The notes beneath the pieces were generated by a model, which was given only the letters and a program-made list of their open reading frames with translations, did not search any database and was not told the origin of the DNA. From assembly GCF_949987515.2 (NCBI RefSeq), contig NC_082685.1, forward strand, positions 30,996,168-31,060,167: DNA of 64,000 nt, given 5' to 3'. This DNA comes from Delphinus delphis. Taxonomy: Eukaryota; Chordata; Mammalia; Artiodactyla; Delphinidae. The number at the start of each line of letters is the position of its first letter. Position 1 is the first letter of the stretch. Position numbers and translations under genes: made by a program. Positions 34,751 to 46,442 of the stretch are shown piece after piece.

Positions 34751-35642
34751 CTAGAGAAGTTCCTTTAGCATTTGTTGTAAAGCTAGTTTGGTGGTGCTGA
34801 ATTCCCTTAGCTTTTGCTTGTCTGTAAAGATTTTAATTTCTCCATCAAATCTGAATGAGATCCTTGCTGGGTAGAGCAATCTTGGTTGCTGGTGTTCCCC
34901 TCACATCACTTTAAATATGCCCTGCCACTCCCTTCTGGCTTGTACAGTTTCTGCTGAGAAATAAGCTGTTAACCTTAAGGGGATTCCCTTGTATGTTATT
35001 TGCTGCTTTTCTCTTTCTGCTTTTATTATTTTTTCTTTGTATTTAATTTTTGATAGTTTGATTAATATGTGTCTTGGTGTGTTTCTCCTTGGATTTATCC
35101 TGTAAGGGACTCTCTGCACTTCCTGGACTTGATTGACTATTTCCTTTCCCATATTAGGGACATTTTCAACTATAATCTCTTCAAGTATTTTCTCAGTCCC
35201 TTTCTTTTTCTCTTCTTCTTCTAGGCCCACTATAATTCTAATGTTGGTGTGTTTAATGTTATCCCAGAGGTCTCTGAGACTGTGCTCAATTCTTTTCATT
35301 CTTTTTTCTTTATTCTGCTCTGAAGTAGTCATTTCCACTATTTTATCTTTCAGGTCACTTATCTGTTCTTCTGCCTCAGTTATTATGCTGTTGATTCCTT
35401 CTGGAGAATTTCTAATATCATTTACTGTGTTGTTCACAATTGGTTGTTTGCTCTTTAGTTCTTCTAGATCCTTACGAACATTTCTTGTATTTTCTCCATT
35501 CTCTTTCCAAGATTTTGTATCATCTTTACTATCATTACTCTGAATTCTTTTTCAGGTAGACTGCCTATTTCCTCTTCATTTGTTTGGTCTGTGGGTTTTA
35601 ACTTTGCTCCTTCATCTGATGCATTTTTGTCTGTCTTCTCAT
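34751..35642 (-). pseudogene. L1-B ORF1 relic (RNA-binding protein)
   Basis: The putative ATG is at 35642 (minus strand) and the terminal TAG at 34751. The central part, 34901-35437, is open and holds the coiled-coil and RNA-recognition segments: ITEAEEQISDLKDKIVE, then NKEKRMKRIEHSLRDLWDNI, then VPNMGKEIVNQVQE and RINPRRNTPRH. A premature TGA follows FKVM at 34898-34900. A frameshift near the start separates the first codons. Legible but non-functional. Confidence 0.88.
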
Positions 35643-37556
35643 TTTGCTTAACTTACTGTGTTTGGGGTCTCCTTTTCACAGGCTGCAGGTTCATAGTTCC
35701 CGTTGTTTTGGTGTCTGCCCCCAGTGGCTAAGGTTGGTTCAGTGTGTTGTGTAGGCTTCCTGGTGGAGGGGACTGATGCCTGTGTTCTGGTGGATGAGAC
35801 TGGATCTTGTCTTTCTGGTGGGCAGGACCACATCTGGTCGTGTGCTTTGGGGTGTCTGTGAACTTATTATGATTTTAGGCAGCCTCTCTGCTAATGGGTG
35901 GAGTTGTTCCTGTCTTGTTAGTTGTTTGGCATAGAGTGTCCAGCACCGTAGCTTGCTGGTCATTGAGTGGAGCTGGGTCTTAGCATTGAGATGGAGCTCT
36001 CTTGGAGAGCTTTTGCTGTTTGCTATTACATGGTGCCTGGAGGTCTCTGGTGGACCAATGTCCTGAACTCGGCTCTCCCACCTCAGACGCACAGGCCTGA
36101 CACCGGCCAGAGCACTAAGACCCTGTCAGTCACATGGCTCAAAAGAAAAGGGAGAAAAAGAAAGAAAGAAAAAATAAATAAAATAAAATAAAGTTATTAA
36201 AATAAAAATATTATTAAAAAAAAACAAAACAGAAGAGAGCAACCAAACCAATAAAACAAATCCACCAATGATAACAATCGCTAAAAACTATACTAAGATA
36301 CACATAATAATCAAAAGCTAGTCTGTCACATACAGCAAACCCTAAGTCTACAGTTGCTCCCAAAGTCCACTGTCTCAATTTTGGGATTATTCGTTGTCTA
36401 TTCCGGTATTCCACAGATGCAGGGTACATCAAGTTGATTGTGGAGATTTAATCTGCTGCACAGAGAAATTTCCCTTTCCCTTCTTTGTTCACCCAGCTCC
36501 TGGGGTTCAGTTTTGAATTTGACCATGCTTCTGCATGTAGGTCGTGCACTGACATCTGTTCTTTGCCCAGGCAGGACGTGGTTAAAGGCGTGGCTGTTTA
36601 GGGAGCTCTGGCTCACTCAGGTTGGGAGGAGGAAGGGGTACGAAATGCGGGGCGAGCCTGTGGTGGTAGAGGCCAGTGTGATGTTGCAACAACCTGAAGC
36701 GCGCCATGCGTTCTCCCGGGGAAGTTGTCCCTGGATCCCGAGACCCTGGCAGTGGTGGGCTGCACAGGCTCCCGTAGTGGGGGAAGGTGTGGATAGTGAC
36801 CTGTGCTTGCACATAAGCTTCTTGGTGGCGGCAGCAGCAGCCTTAGCGTTTCATTGACATCTCTGGTGTCCAAGCTGATGGCCGCGGCTTGTGCCCATCT
36901 CTGAAGCTTGTTTAGGCAGTGTTCTGAATCTCCCCTCCTCACCACCCAGAATAAATGGTCTCTTGCCTCTTAGTCTGGTCCAGATTTTTTCTCAGACTCC
37001 TTCACGGCTATCTGTGGCACAGTAGCCCCCTTCAGGCTGTGTTTATGCAGCCAACCCCAGTTCTCTCCCTGGGATCTGACCTCCAAAGCCCGAGCCTCAG
37101 CTCCCAGCCCCCACCCGCCCCGGTGGTGAGCAGACAAGCCTCTCAGGCTGGTGAGTGCTGTTCTGCACAAATCCCCTGTGTGGGAATCTCTCTGCCTTAC
37201 CCTCTGTGCCCCTGTTGCTGTGCTCTCCTCAGTGGCTGTGAAGCTTCCCCCACTGCCCATGGGGAAAGCCCCATTTCCACCAATATACGGGCCTTCTTAG
37301 TGTGTGGAAACTTTTCCTCCTTCACAGCTCCCTCCCAGAGGTGCAGGTCCCATCCCTATTTTTTGTCTCTGTTTTTTTTCTTTTGCCCTACCCAGGTGTG
37401 TGGGTAGTTTCTTGCCTTTTGGGAAGTCTGAGGTGTTCTGCCAGCGTTCAGCAGGTGTTCTGTAGGAGTTGTTCCACATGTAGATATACTTTTGATTTAT
37501 TTGTGGGGAGGAAGGTGATCTCCATGTCTTACTCCTCTGACATCTTGAAGGTCTCC
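35643..37556 (-). promoter_or_regulatory. L1-B full 5' UTR with intron-like block and GC-rich promoter region
   Basis: The 5' UTR is 1.9 kb. The part 36500-37300 is clearly more GC- and CpG-rich than the window, including GCGCGCCATGCG and GGCCGCGG strings, as expected of an L1 internal promoter. The interval 36138-37391 is flanked in sense by CCTGG|GTAGGG and a pyrimidine tract plus TTTTGAG|CC, and it is exactly what L1-A lacks. The A-rich plus-strand stretch 36138-36222 is the pyrimidine tract in L1 sense. The 5'-terminal YY1-like core is mutated here (CAAGATGTC at 37539-37547). Confidence 0.8.
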
Positions 37557-37572
37557 CCCTTTTAGTCTTTCT

Positions 37573-38019
37573 GTTTTTTTCCCCCCAGGTATTGATCTCA
37601 ACTCCATTTCTGGCCTTGCTGAGAATCTTTCCCTTAGCATCCCCATGGATCTAACATGGAACGCTATGCTTCTTCACAGCTTTCTCGTTCTCAACAGCCC
37701 TGGGTTTTACACCACCCAATTTTACACCACAACCTAGAGCAGATGTTACTGTGGCCTTTAGGCTGTACTAGATCTGAAGATGCAGCTTCTTTGGATGTGC
37801 AGTTATTTTTAAACACAAAAGTCATTCTCATAAACATTCACATTTCCAGTTTTTCTTGGAAAAGGAAACCCAAAGATCTGACCCGAGTCCCTAAGAACAA
37901 TAAGTGGCTAGGGCTAAGCAGGGGTGGAGAAGACACCATCAACCAGCATCCACTCCCTCCTCTCCCTTTCCTGACAGAACTATATTGGTTCAGGTACACA
38001 AATGCCCATAGCCTTTGTG
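37573..38019. other. Unannotated stretch with one long open frame
   Basis: No recognised gene. A 154-codon plus-strand frame (37656-38120) starts here but shows no domain and runs into an ancient repeat; it was rejected as coding. Confidence 0.45.
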
Positions 38020-38290
38020 ACTCCAGGAAAAGTGACTCCCTCACTTTCCGAATCTTCCTTTTGGCCAGCCATGTGTTTCTTCAAGAACTTGTGACCAAAT
38101 ATGAGCTAATGGAATGTTAGGAGATGTTTTCTGGGGTTTCTGGAAAAGGTCCTTCCTCCTAGATCTCCTGATAAACTTTCTGAACTGTCCCTCTCCTTTC
38201 CTCTGGTTACTATTTGTCATAATAATGAAGCTTAGAACTGCTGCAGCCATCTTGCTACCATCTTGAAGGCAAAGCCCTTTGCCCAAAGGA
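38020..38290 (+). repeat. Ancient dispersed repeat, family not assigned
   Basis: Phrases such as GTGACCAAATATGAGCTAAT, GGAATGTTAGGAGATGTTTT and GCAGCCATCTTGCTACCATC resemble a common old mammalian interspersed repeat. I recognise the pattern but cannot name it safely. Confidence 0.35.
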
Positions 38291-38400
38291 GGATGGAGCC
38301 AGGAGAATTTCAGGGAAACAGAGGGTCATTCAAAACCCAACATGGCCTCTGGACTGACTTACTATATGTAAGCCAATAATTCCTTCACTTCATCCATTTT

Positions 38401-39108
38401 TTTTTTTTTAATTGGGGTATAGATGTTTTACAATGTTGTATTAGTTTCTACTGTACAGTGGAGTTCCCTGTGCTATACAGCTGGTTCTTATTAGTTATTT
38501 GTTTTATATATATTAGTGTATATATGTTAATCCCAATCTCCCAATTCTTCTCACCCACCATTGCTCCCCTTTGTTGTCCATATGTTTGTTCTCTACATCT
38601 GTGTCTCTATTTCTGCCTTGCAAACTGGTTCATCTGTACCATTTTTCTAGATTCCACAAATATGTGTTGATATACAATATTTGTTTTTCTCTTTCTGACT
38701 TACTTCACTCTGTATGACAGTCTCTAGGTCCATGCACATCTCTACAAATGACCCAATTTCATTCCTTTTCATGGCTGAGTAATATTTCATTGTATATATG
38801 TACCACAGCTTCTTTATCCATTCATCTGTCGATGGACATTTAGGTTGCTTCGATGTCCTGGCTACTGTAAACAGGGCTGCAATGAACATGTGGTACACAT
38901 ATATTTTTGAATTATGGTTTTCTCAGGGTATATGCCCAGGAGTGGGATTGCTGGGCCATATGGTAATTCTATTTTTAGTTTTTTAAGGACTCTCCATACT
39001 GTTCTCCATAGTGGCTACAAACAATAAATGCTGGAGAGGGTGTGGAGAAAAGGGAACCCTCTGGCACTGTTGGTGGGAATGTAAATTGATACAGCCACTA
39101 AGGAAAAT
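38401..39108 (-). mobile_element. Twin-primed (5'-inverted) L1 insertion
   Basis: From poly(T) to 39015 it is an antisense L1 3' end (3' UTR and ORF2 C-terminus). At about 39016 the orientation flips: ACAAACAATAAATGCTGGAG through GGTGGGAATGTAAATTGATA is sense L1, the part that should directly precede it. The target-site duplication AC(T/C)TCATCCATTTT lies at 38387-38400 and 39109-39122, with one mismatch, outside both segments, so this was a single insertion with 5' inversion. Confidence 0.93.
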
Positions 39109-39414
39109 ACCTCATCCATTTTGAAAGAAGTAATTGTTGCCCATCTTTCAATGAACAAAAGTGACGAAGGGAGTGTACCCCACATGTGCATCACCATATC
39201 TCCATAGCAACAGCTCCTCATACATGTGCCCTGACCTGCTTTATTCCTTAGTTACTTACTGAGTTCTGGTCAGCATTTAAGTTGGTGTCTCATATTACAG
39301 ACATGTACTAAAACAAATGTAGACCAGGAAGATATCAAGGCTTGTGGTGTTTCAGGAGTGAGGGTGAAATATGCTAACAAATGACTTCCCCTCCTTTTAA
39401 AAAAGGAGTGATGG

Positions 39415-39617
39415 GGGCTTCCCTGGTGGTATGGCGGTTGAGGGTCTGCCTGCCAATGCAGGGGGCACGGGTTCGTGCCCTGGTCCGGGAAGATCCCACA
39501 TGCCGCGGAGCGGCTGGGCCCGTGAGCCATGGCCACTAAGCCTGCACGGAGCCTGTGCTCCACAACGGGAGAGCCCACAACAGTGAGAAGCCCGCGTACC
39601 GCAAAAAAAAAAAAAAA
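39415..39617 (+). mobile_element. CHR-type SINE with 14-bp TSD
   Basis: It starts GGGCTTCCCTGGTGGTATGG and ends CGCGTACCGC followed by about 18 A. RNA polymerase III control boxes are visible: an A-box-like TGGTATGGCGGTTG near 39427 and B box GGTTCGTGCCC at 39470-39480. The target-site duplication AAAAGGAGTGATGG lies at 39401-39414 and 39618-39631, perfect. The only short-form CHR SINE here in plus orientation. Confidence 0.96.
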
Positions 39618-39694
39618 AAAAGGAGTGATGGAAGGAGATTTCCCCAGGAAATGCCTCCTATTTTTCTATTTATGTATAAGGTTTCCGTCCAAGG

Positions 39695-39945
39695 GATAGT
39701 AAAAAACAGTATTTCAGAGTGAGGGTTCTGAGATCAAACAGGTTAGGTATAAATCCTGGTCCTTCAGTTTACCATCTGTTTAACTTGCAGTAAGAGAGAA
39801 CTTTTTTTTAAGGCAGCTTTTTAAAGCCTCAATAGTTTACATGTGAAATATTGGAATGTAACTGTACTAAACTTGTTGGGCAGTTTTAAGAAGAAAATGA
39901 AATAATATATATATATATATATAAAGTTCTTAGCAGACTTCCTAA
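39695..39945 (+). repeat. MIR SINE with internal AT microsatellite
   Basis: A GAGATCAAACAGGTTAGGTA block, AAATCCTGGTCCTTCAG, CCTCAATAGTTTACATGTGA, and an AAAGTTCTTAGCAGACTTCC end follow MIR order. An (AT)n run at 39906-39923 has grown inside it. Confidence 0.7.
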
Positions 39946-40784
39946 TTTACAAAGAATATTCAAAAAATTAGTTTTAAGAAATAAAAAAAATGATACATAG
40001 AGACAAAACATTTAATCATTTAAATGGTCTGGAGTCAACACATCTCAACTAGGAAAAGACTATGGTATTAGAACAAATAACTAGTGAAATTAGGTGTATA
40101 TTTTTCTTTAGTTTTATAACATAACATCTTTGATCAATATTCTTAAAGTTAACTTTTTATATAAAAATGCTGCATTTATATTATCTTCATACTTGTGTAG
40201 GGTACTATATTTTTTATGCTGCAAGAACAGACATTTATGAGCTTCCTCTGTTACACATCAAAATATATAGTGAAGAATTTTATTTGAGAACGGATACCTT
40301 GGGCAGCTCCTGTATGTATTTCCCAAGGAACTGCATTTCAATTCAGGGAAAATTCTCCATTTAGATTTTAAATAGAAAACTATAACTTAAAAAAAGAGAA
40401 AATCATAAAAATTGTACATATATGGGATTTTGAGTCAACTAATTAAAAATAATTATATTCTACACCAATGGCAGGAAATAAACTGTTAGTCACCACTAAT
40501 CCACTGAACTTTGTTGCTGGAATCATTCAATAGCTTAGCTCAGGGATTTGTGCATACTTTCACTCAACAAAAACCTCTACAGTCGTTAAATTAACATACA
40601 TACCTTGAGCAGAATATAAATTAAATTAACCTTTTTTGACACTGCTACATTTGTTCTCAAGGTTTTAAGTAAAAAGATGTGTGGGTTGAGTCAGACAGAA
40701 AGAGCTCTTCTCTATGTTCCTACCATTTACTTTGCACCTGAGGTATATCGATTTTAGCAGATTCTGTCTAGACTACAGTGAAAG
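39946..40784. other. Unannotated AT-rich stretch
   Basis: No recognised gene or repeat. Confidence 0.5.
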
Positions 40785-40910
40785 TCAGAGATCTAGGAAT
40801 TATAGTTTGATCTCTAGTTCTGCTAGAACTGTATGATACAAGCAGTTCATCTGGCTCCTCAAAGACTTAGTTTCTTTCCTAAGTGTAGAGATAATACCCA
40901 TGCTTTCTTA
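40785..40910 (+). repeat. MIR SINE fragment
   Basis: A GATCTCTAGTTCTGCTAGAA block, then CTCAAAGACTTAGTTTCTTTCC and a GTAGAGATAATACCCATG end: diverged MIR. Confidence 0.6.
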
Positions 40911-41029
40911 ACCACAGGATAAAATGATATAGTAGATGGAATTGTGTCATAAAAACCAAGAGAATTAAAAGGCAAATTATTATAAATAAAAAATAACTAT
41001 TAATAATTCATTATTTTTTCCAAAGCACC

Positions 41030-41215
41030 TGACTACTTTTTATGCAGAGTGAATGCATATGTCTTAAGAATATAGCTCAACCAGTTTTAACAAATATATA
41101 CATTCAGTAGCCAACATGCCAATTGAGATTTACAGCATTTTCATCATGCCAGTAAGATCCCTCATGTCCCTCCCAGCCAGTCGCCAGTCCCCTCCACTCA
41201 CTCAAAGCAATCACT
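41030..41215 (-). mobile_element. Old L1 3' end, left half of a split copy
   Basis: Antisense L1 3' UTR: CCAGTTTTAACAAATATATACA, a TACAGCATTTTCATCATGCC block, then CCAGTCGCCAGTCCCCTCCA. It stops at AAGCAATCACT (41205-41215), where another L1 begins, and resumes at 43340. Confidence 0.75.
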
Positions 41216-43328
41216 CTTTATTTTAGCACCATTATTGATATACAAAGAACTGCACATACTTAATGTGCACAATTGGATAAGTCTGAACATATGCAAACAC
41301 CCATGATACCATCACCACAGTCAAGGCAGTAGACATATCCAACACTTCCCAAAATTTGCTTGTATCCCTTTGTTGGTATTATTGTTTAGTAAGAACACTT
41401 AACATGAGATCTACTCTCTCAACACTTTTTTAAAGTGCAAATTACAATATTGTTAGCTATAGGCACTACGCTATATAGCAAATCTCTAGAACTTATTTAT
41501 CTAGCGTAACTGAAACTTTATCCCATTGAACAATAACACCCTGTTTCCTCCAGTGCCAGGCACTATTGTATTCTCTGCTTCTCTGAGTATGATCATTTTA
41601 GGTACCTCATATACGTGAAACCATAGAGTATCTGTCCTTCTGTGACAGGCTTATTTTCTATTCCATAATGTCATCCAGGCTCAACCATGTTGTTGCAGGT
41701 GGCAGGATTCCTTCTTTATTAAGGCTGAATAACATTCCATTTTATGTACATACCACACTTTCTTTATCCATTCCTCTGCGGATGGACACTTCAGTTGTTT
41801 CTATATCTTAGCTGTGTGAATAATGCTGCAGCAAACTGGTAGTGCAGATATCGCTTCCCAATCCTGATTTCATAAGCTGGATCATATGGTAGTTCTATTT
41901 TTAATTTTTTGATAAACCTCCACATTGTTTTCCATAAGTGTTATACCATTTTACATTCCCACCAAGACTGCACAAGTGTACACAGTGTACATGTCTCCAC
42001 ATTTTTGCCAACACTTATTTTTTTTTAATGATTGCCATACTATCAGGTGTGAGGTGATATCTCATTGTAATTTTAATTTGCATTTCCATTATAATTTATG
42101 ACGTTGAGCATCTTTTCATATGTCTATTGGCCATTTGTATGGCTTCTTTGGAGAAATGTCTGCCCAAGACTTTTGTCAACCCAGGGCAATTAGGCAAGAA
42201 AAAGGAATAAAAGGAATCCAAATCAAAGAGAAAGAAATAAAATTATGTTTGCAGATGACATGAGACAATATGTAGAGAACCCTAAAGACTCTAAAAAAAA
42301 AACCTGTTAGAACTAACAAAAAAATTCAGTAAAGTGGCAGGATACAAAATCAATATAAATAAATAAATTCTGTTTATATACATTAACAATAAGCCATCTG
42401 AAAAGGAAATTAAGAGAACAATCTCATTTACAATAGTATGAAAAAGAAATAAAATACTTCAGAATAAACTAACCAAGGAGGTGATAGACTTGTACATGGA
42501 CAACTACAAGACACTGATGAAAGAAATTAAAGAAGACACAGCTAAATGGAAAGACTTCACTTGTTAATAGGCTGGGATAATTAATATTGCTAAAATATTC
42601 ACACTGCCCAAAGCAATCTACAGATTCAACGTTATGCCTATCAAAATACCAATGGCATATTTTACATACATTTTAAAAGTCCTAAAACGTATGTGGAACC
42701 ACAAAAGACCCAGAACAGTCAAAGTGATCTTGAGAAAGAAGAAAAAGCTGGAGACATGACACTTCCTGATTTCAAAATATATTACAAAGCTACAGTAATT
42801 AAAACAAGATGGGATTGACATAAAGACAGGTATGTAGACCAATGGAACAGAATAGAGAGCCCAGAAATGATCCTATGCTTGTATGGTCAACTGATCTTTG
42901 ATAAAGGTGTCAATAACACACAAAAGAGAAAAGGTAGTCTCTTCAACAAAATGGAAAACTGGTTATCCACATGCATAAAACAAAATTGGAACCCTACTTT
43001 ACACCATTCACAAATATCAACTCAAAATGATGAAAGACTTAAATATATGTACTGAAACTGTAAAACTTCCAGAATAAAGCATAGGGGAAAAGCTTCGTGA
43101 TATTAGTCTTTACAACGATTTGTTGGATATGACACCAAAACAAAAATAGACAAGAGGGACTACATCAAACTAAACACCTTTTGCAAAGTGAAGGAAACAA
43201 TCAACAGAATGAAAAGACAACCTACGAAATGGGAGAAAATATTTGCAAAACATGTATCTGATAAGTTAATATCCAAAATATGTAAGGAACTCCTACAACT
43301 CAATAGCAAAAATCAAATAATTTGATCA
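41216..43328. mobile_element. Older twin-primed L1 nested in an L1
   Basis: The left segment (to about 42180) is antisense L1 3' UTR and ORF2 C-terminus. At about 42181 it flips to sense ORF2, starting just before the FADD box (ATGTTTGCAGATGACATG) and running to ACTCAATAGCAAAAATCAAA. In an intact L1 that is the point just upstream of where the antisense segment ends. The flanks AAGCAATCACT (41205-41215) and AAACAACCACT (43329-43339) agree at 9 of 11, consistent with a worn target-site duplication. Frames are short and broken. Confidence 0.85.
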
Positions 43329-43339
43329 AAACAACCACT

Positions 43340-43645
43340 ATACTAGTTTCCATCACCATAGATTTGCTTTGCCTGTTTTAGAATGTCATAGAAATGGAAG
43401 CATAGAGTACAATATAGCCTTTTGCATCTAGACTCTTTTATGTAATGTTTCTGAGATTAATCCATACAGTTTGTTCCTTTTTAATTCCCAAGTAGTATGC
43501 CACTGTATAAAAATGGTATAGTTAGTTTATCTACTCTTGTTAGACAACAGACAGAAGGACGGTTTCCAGATTGTAGCTCTTATGAGTAAATCTTCTACTC
43601 AGTTCCTTATAAGAGGCTTTTGTCTACATGTGTTTTCACTTATCT
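43340..43645 (-). mobile_element. Old L1 3' end, right half of a split copy
   Basis: Continues the copy at 41030-41215: TAGTTTCCATCACCATAGAT, a TAGAATGTCATAGAAATGGAAG block, AGTAGTATGCCACTGTATAA. It is collinear with the left half and matches the same region of the old L1 at 2381-2790. Confidence 0.75.
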
Positions 43646-44004
43646 TGGATAAAGTTTGAGGAGCACTGTGCTATTTTACAAGAGTTAAATTTGAACATAG
43701 ATGCTAATAATCATGCCTATTTTAATATTTAACCTAGGTGAATTTAATTATTATTTTCTAAGAATCTGCACTCCACACTGAAGATAGCCTCTTCTGCCAA
43801 AGGGGAACATATCTTGCCAAAGGACATATGTATCAGCCTCATCAAGTAGCAGCTTTCCTTCCTCTGAGCTCATTCCACATAGAAGAAAATGATGGGAAAG
43901 GGCCTAGAAGTCATGCCCAGCACATTAAATGGATAATACACTCCAAATATGAGCAGAAGACAGAGTTGATTAAAGTATGTATCTTTGGAGCAACAGTGGA
44001 AACA
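43646..44004. other. Unannotated stretch
   Basis: No recognised gene or repeat. Confidence 0.5.
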
Positions 44005-44057
44005 TGTGTGTGTGTGTATGTGTGTGTGTAGTGTGTGTGTGTGTGTGTGTGTGTGTG
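44005..44057. repeat. Interrupted (GT)n microsatellite
   Basis: GT units interrupted by TATG and AGTG variants, about 53 bp in total. The antisense CA frame is a low-complexity artefact. Confidence 0.95.
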
Positions 44058-46030
44058 CATAATTTTGCACTTACTTATTCCTAATGTCCTGAAATTAATG
44101 TATCAATGGAAATTAAAGTATGGAGACCAATTTGATGCTCTCACATGAGCATCATTAAATTTCACACATCATTAAATTTCAGTCTATAAAAAACACAATA
44201 CCACAAGTTATCCATGACATAAAAAGTACCATCATTTTTATTCCTACTTTTGTTGAAAAATACAAATATTCAATCAGACTTTCCCCCTTATCACTTTATT
44301 CAACAACCTTTGAAATAGTCTGTGGCATGACCAGATAATAATTCTGAATAAAAATCTCTTTCTCAGCCTTGGTTTTCATATCAGAAGTTTGGCTGTGCAA
44401 TTTGAAGGCAGAGTATATTATATATATATATTTTTTTTTTTCAATCAGCACTTTTCCTATTAATTTGCAAGTTAACTTTAAAATGTCAAATGTTAAGTGT
44501 TAGCTATATACTTTTATTTTCACCAGGAGATGAAGCATTATCATTCTATGCATCAAAATACTTACAGGTGATGCAATTTCACACGTAATATTTGTGGCTA
44601 ACTTGGGCTTGGTGTCTAGGGTTATAATATTGCTATTAGTGAAGATGAAGAGGAGCAATATACAATATGCAGTACAAGACAGGGGTCTCTCATTATGAAG
44701 TCAGTGTAGACTCTGTTATAGGCAATGTTGATGCAACTGAAGTAGTGTTTCAATAAATGTTGAAACTAAGCTGGGAGAACAAACTGGAAGATGATGGTAA
44801 TGAACTCATTATATCATTGATTAAACACAGGAATGGAGAAAAAGGACAAAGGTCCCAGTACTTAGTAAACCAAAGGACTTTCCTGTGAGAAGATAAACTA
44901 TAGATCAGAATCCCCCATGGTTACTGGTAGAATATGAAATAATGTTCTTGACCTCGTGAAGTTAGAAGCTGTTGGTGAACAGGAAACCGGAAATCTGTTA
45001 GGTGACTACACAGTAACAGCAAATATCAACTTCTCTCCCTCCTGAACAGACAGGGATAAAAACTGAGAGAAAGGTCTCACATCTTTCATTAAATTAATGG
45101 TAAAGAACTTTAATTTTTACTCAACTGACTTGCATAGCTAATGTATTTTTATGGTTACTGTGATTCTAGTAGTAAATACATCTTCCCATTACTAAATGTT
45201 TAGCAGTTACTCTTCAAGCTTAATATAATGAGACATGGGATGTGCATTGCTTTGGCAGAGGAGGAGACAGTTACAACACAAAGTACCACTAAAACTAAAT
45301 GTTCCTTACAATTTATGAGGTATATGCTACTAAGTTTTACTACACCGCCACAGTTTGGTAAAAAGTACACTTTGGAAACACATAAGATAATTAGGCAATG
45401 AATAGTTAAATTAGAAATTCCTGAACCTTTTTTATTTCTAAATTAAGGCTGATAACAGCTTCTTTTGCTTCTCCACTTTACAGTTCAAGACTGCGACAAC
45501 TGATACTAACTCCTATAGTTTAACCACATATAGTACCTGAGCCAATCTTGACTGAAACAGGGAATAAAACACAAGTTGAAGCAATATTCCTATGTGGATT
45601 CCAAAATCAAATTTCATTCTTCAGACCCATGACTCGGCTCACATTTAAGTTCCTTTCAAGCAAATCAAGACCCAAAACTTAAATTTTCAACAGCAAATCT
45701 CAGAACTTACTTGTTTCCTGAAATCTCTCACCTCTGTGTCCCACTTTTACAAAACTAGCTCTGGAAACATGGAAGCCTGGTAACAAACTTGGGCTCTGAA
45801 TCTGTTCCCTTCCCTAAAGGAGGATGCCACCTTGTCATTATCACTTGCTTTAAGAGTGATGTGCTGGAAAAGGCCCAAACTTGCTCTTGATTTTGTTAAA
45901 TTTTCAGGAATTTTGTGCAATTTTTGCTCAACAAAGCCATCATTAAAAGTTAAATTATATAAACTTACAGTTAAACTGATCATGTGAAAAACAAAAGAAG
46001 TAAATATCCCAAACTCAACAACTCAACTTT
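44058..46030. other. Unannotated AT-rich stretch
   Basis: No gene or named repeat seen. A short TA and T run lies near 44418-44443. Confidence 0.5.
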
Positions 46031-46442
46031 CTGTATTGTTTTGTAGGGTTGCTGTAACAAATTACTGCAAGGTTCCCACAAGTTCTGAAGGCTAGAAATC
46101 TCAGATCAAGTTGTCCCCATGCTCACTCTGAAGGTCCAGGGGAGAACCCTTCCTTTTCCTAACTTCTGGAGATTGCTGGTAATCTTTCGTGCTCCTTGGT
46201 TTCTGGCAACATAACTCTAATCTCTGCCTCCCTCTTTACATGACCTTCTTCCCTGTTGCTCCTTATAAGAACACCAGTCATTGGATTTCAGGCCCACCCT
46301 AATCCAATATGACCTCAGCTTAAACTGATTATGTCTCCAAAGACTGTATTTCCAAATAAGGTTACATTCGCAGGTACCAGAGATTTTAAAATTTCATCAA
46401 GTCTTTCCCGGGGGATACAATTCCACAATTCAACCCACAACT
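46031..46442 (-). mobile_element. Solo LTR of ERVL-MaLR type (MLT1-like)
   Basis: Antisense blocks in order: TTGCTGTAACAAATTACTGC, AGTTCTGAAGGCTAGAAATC, a TTATAAGAACACCAGTCATT block, GGCCCACCCTAATCCAATAT, a TCCAAATAAGGTTACATTC block and CAATTCAACCCACAAC. This matches the MaLR long terminal repeat layout. No internal retroviral coding sequence is present. Very old and inert. Confidence 0.7.

Larger units (their letters stand above)
30972..37556 (-). mobile_element. Full-length L1 retrotransposon L1-B
   Basis: A 6.58-kb minus-strand L1 with 3' UTR, ORF2 relic, ORF1 relic and a complete long 5' UTR. The flanks CCCTTTCAGTCTTTTT (30956-30971) and CCCTTTTAGTCTTTCT (37557-37572) agree at 14 of 16 positions, so this is a recognisable, slightly worn target-site duplication and the element is full length. 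It aligns with L1-A throughout except for a 1254-bp 5' UTR block and different endonuclease deletions. Multiple frameshifts and stops make it inactive. Confidence 0.93.

Noticed and set aside
36438..37407. Several 110-150-codon frames in a GC-rich block
   Set aside because: They lie in the L1-B 5' UTR, which is GC-rich and stop-poor, and are on both strands.
37656..38120. 154-codon plus-strand frame, the longest outside the L1s
   Set aside because: It has no recognisable domain, and its 3' part falls in what looks like an ancient repeat.
39427..39480. tRNA gene suggested by A- and B-box-like motifs
   Set aside because: These are the internal polymerase III boxes of a tRNA-derived SINE; no tRNA cloverleaf can be formed from the region.
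44005..44057. CRISPR or other structured array from the repeated GTGTGT units
   Set aside because: It is a simple dinucleotide microsatellite in a mammalian genome.
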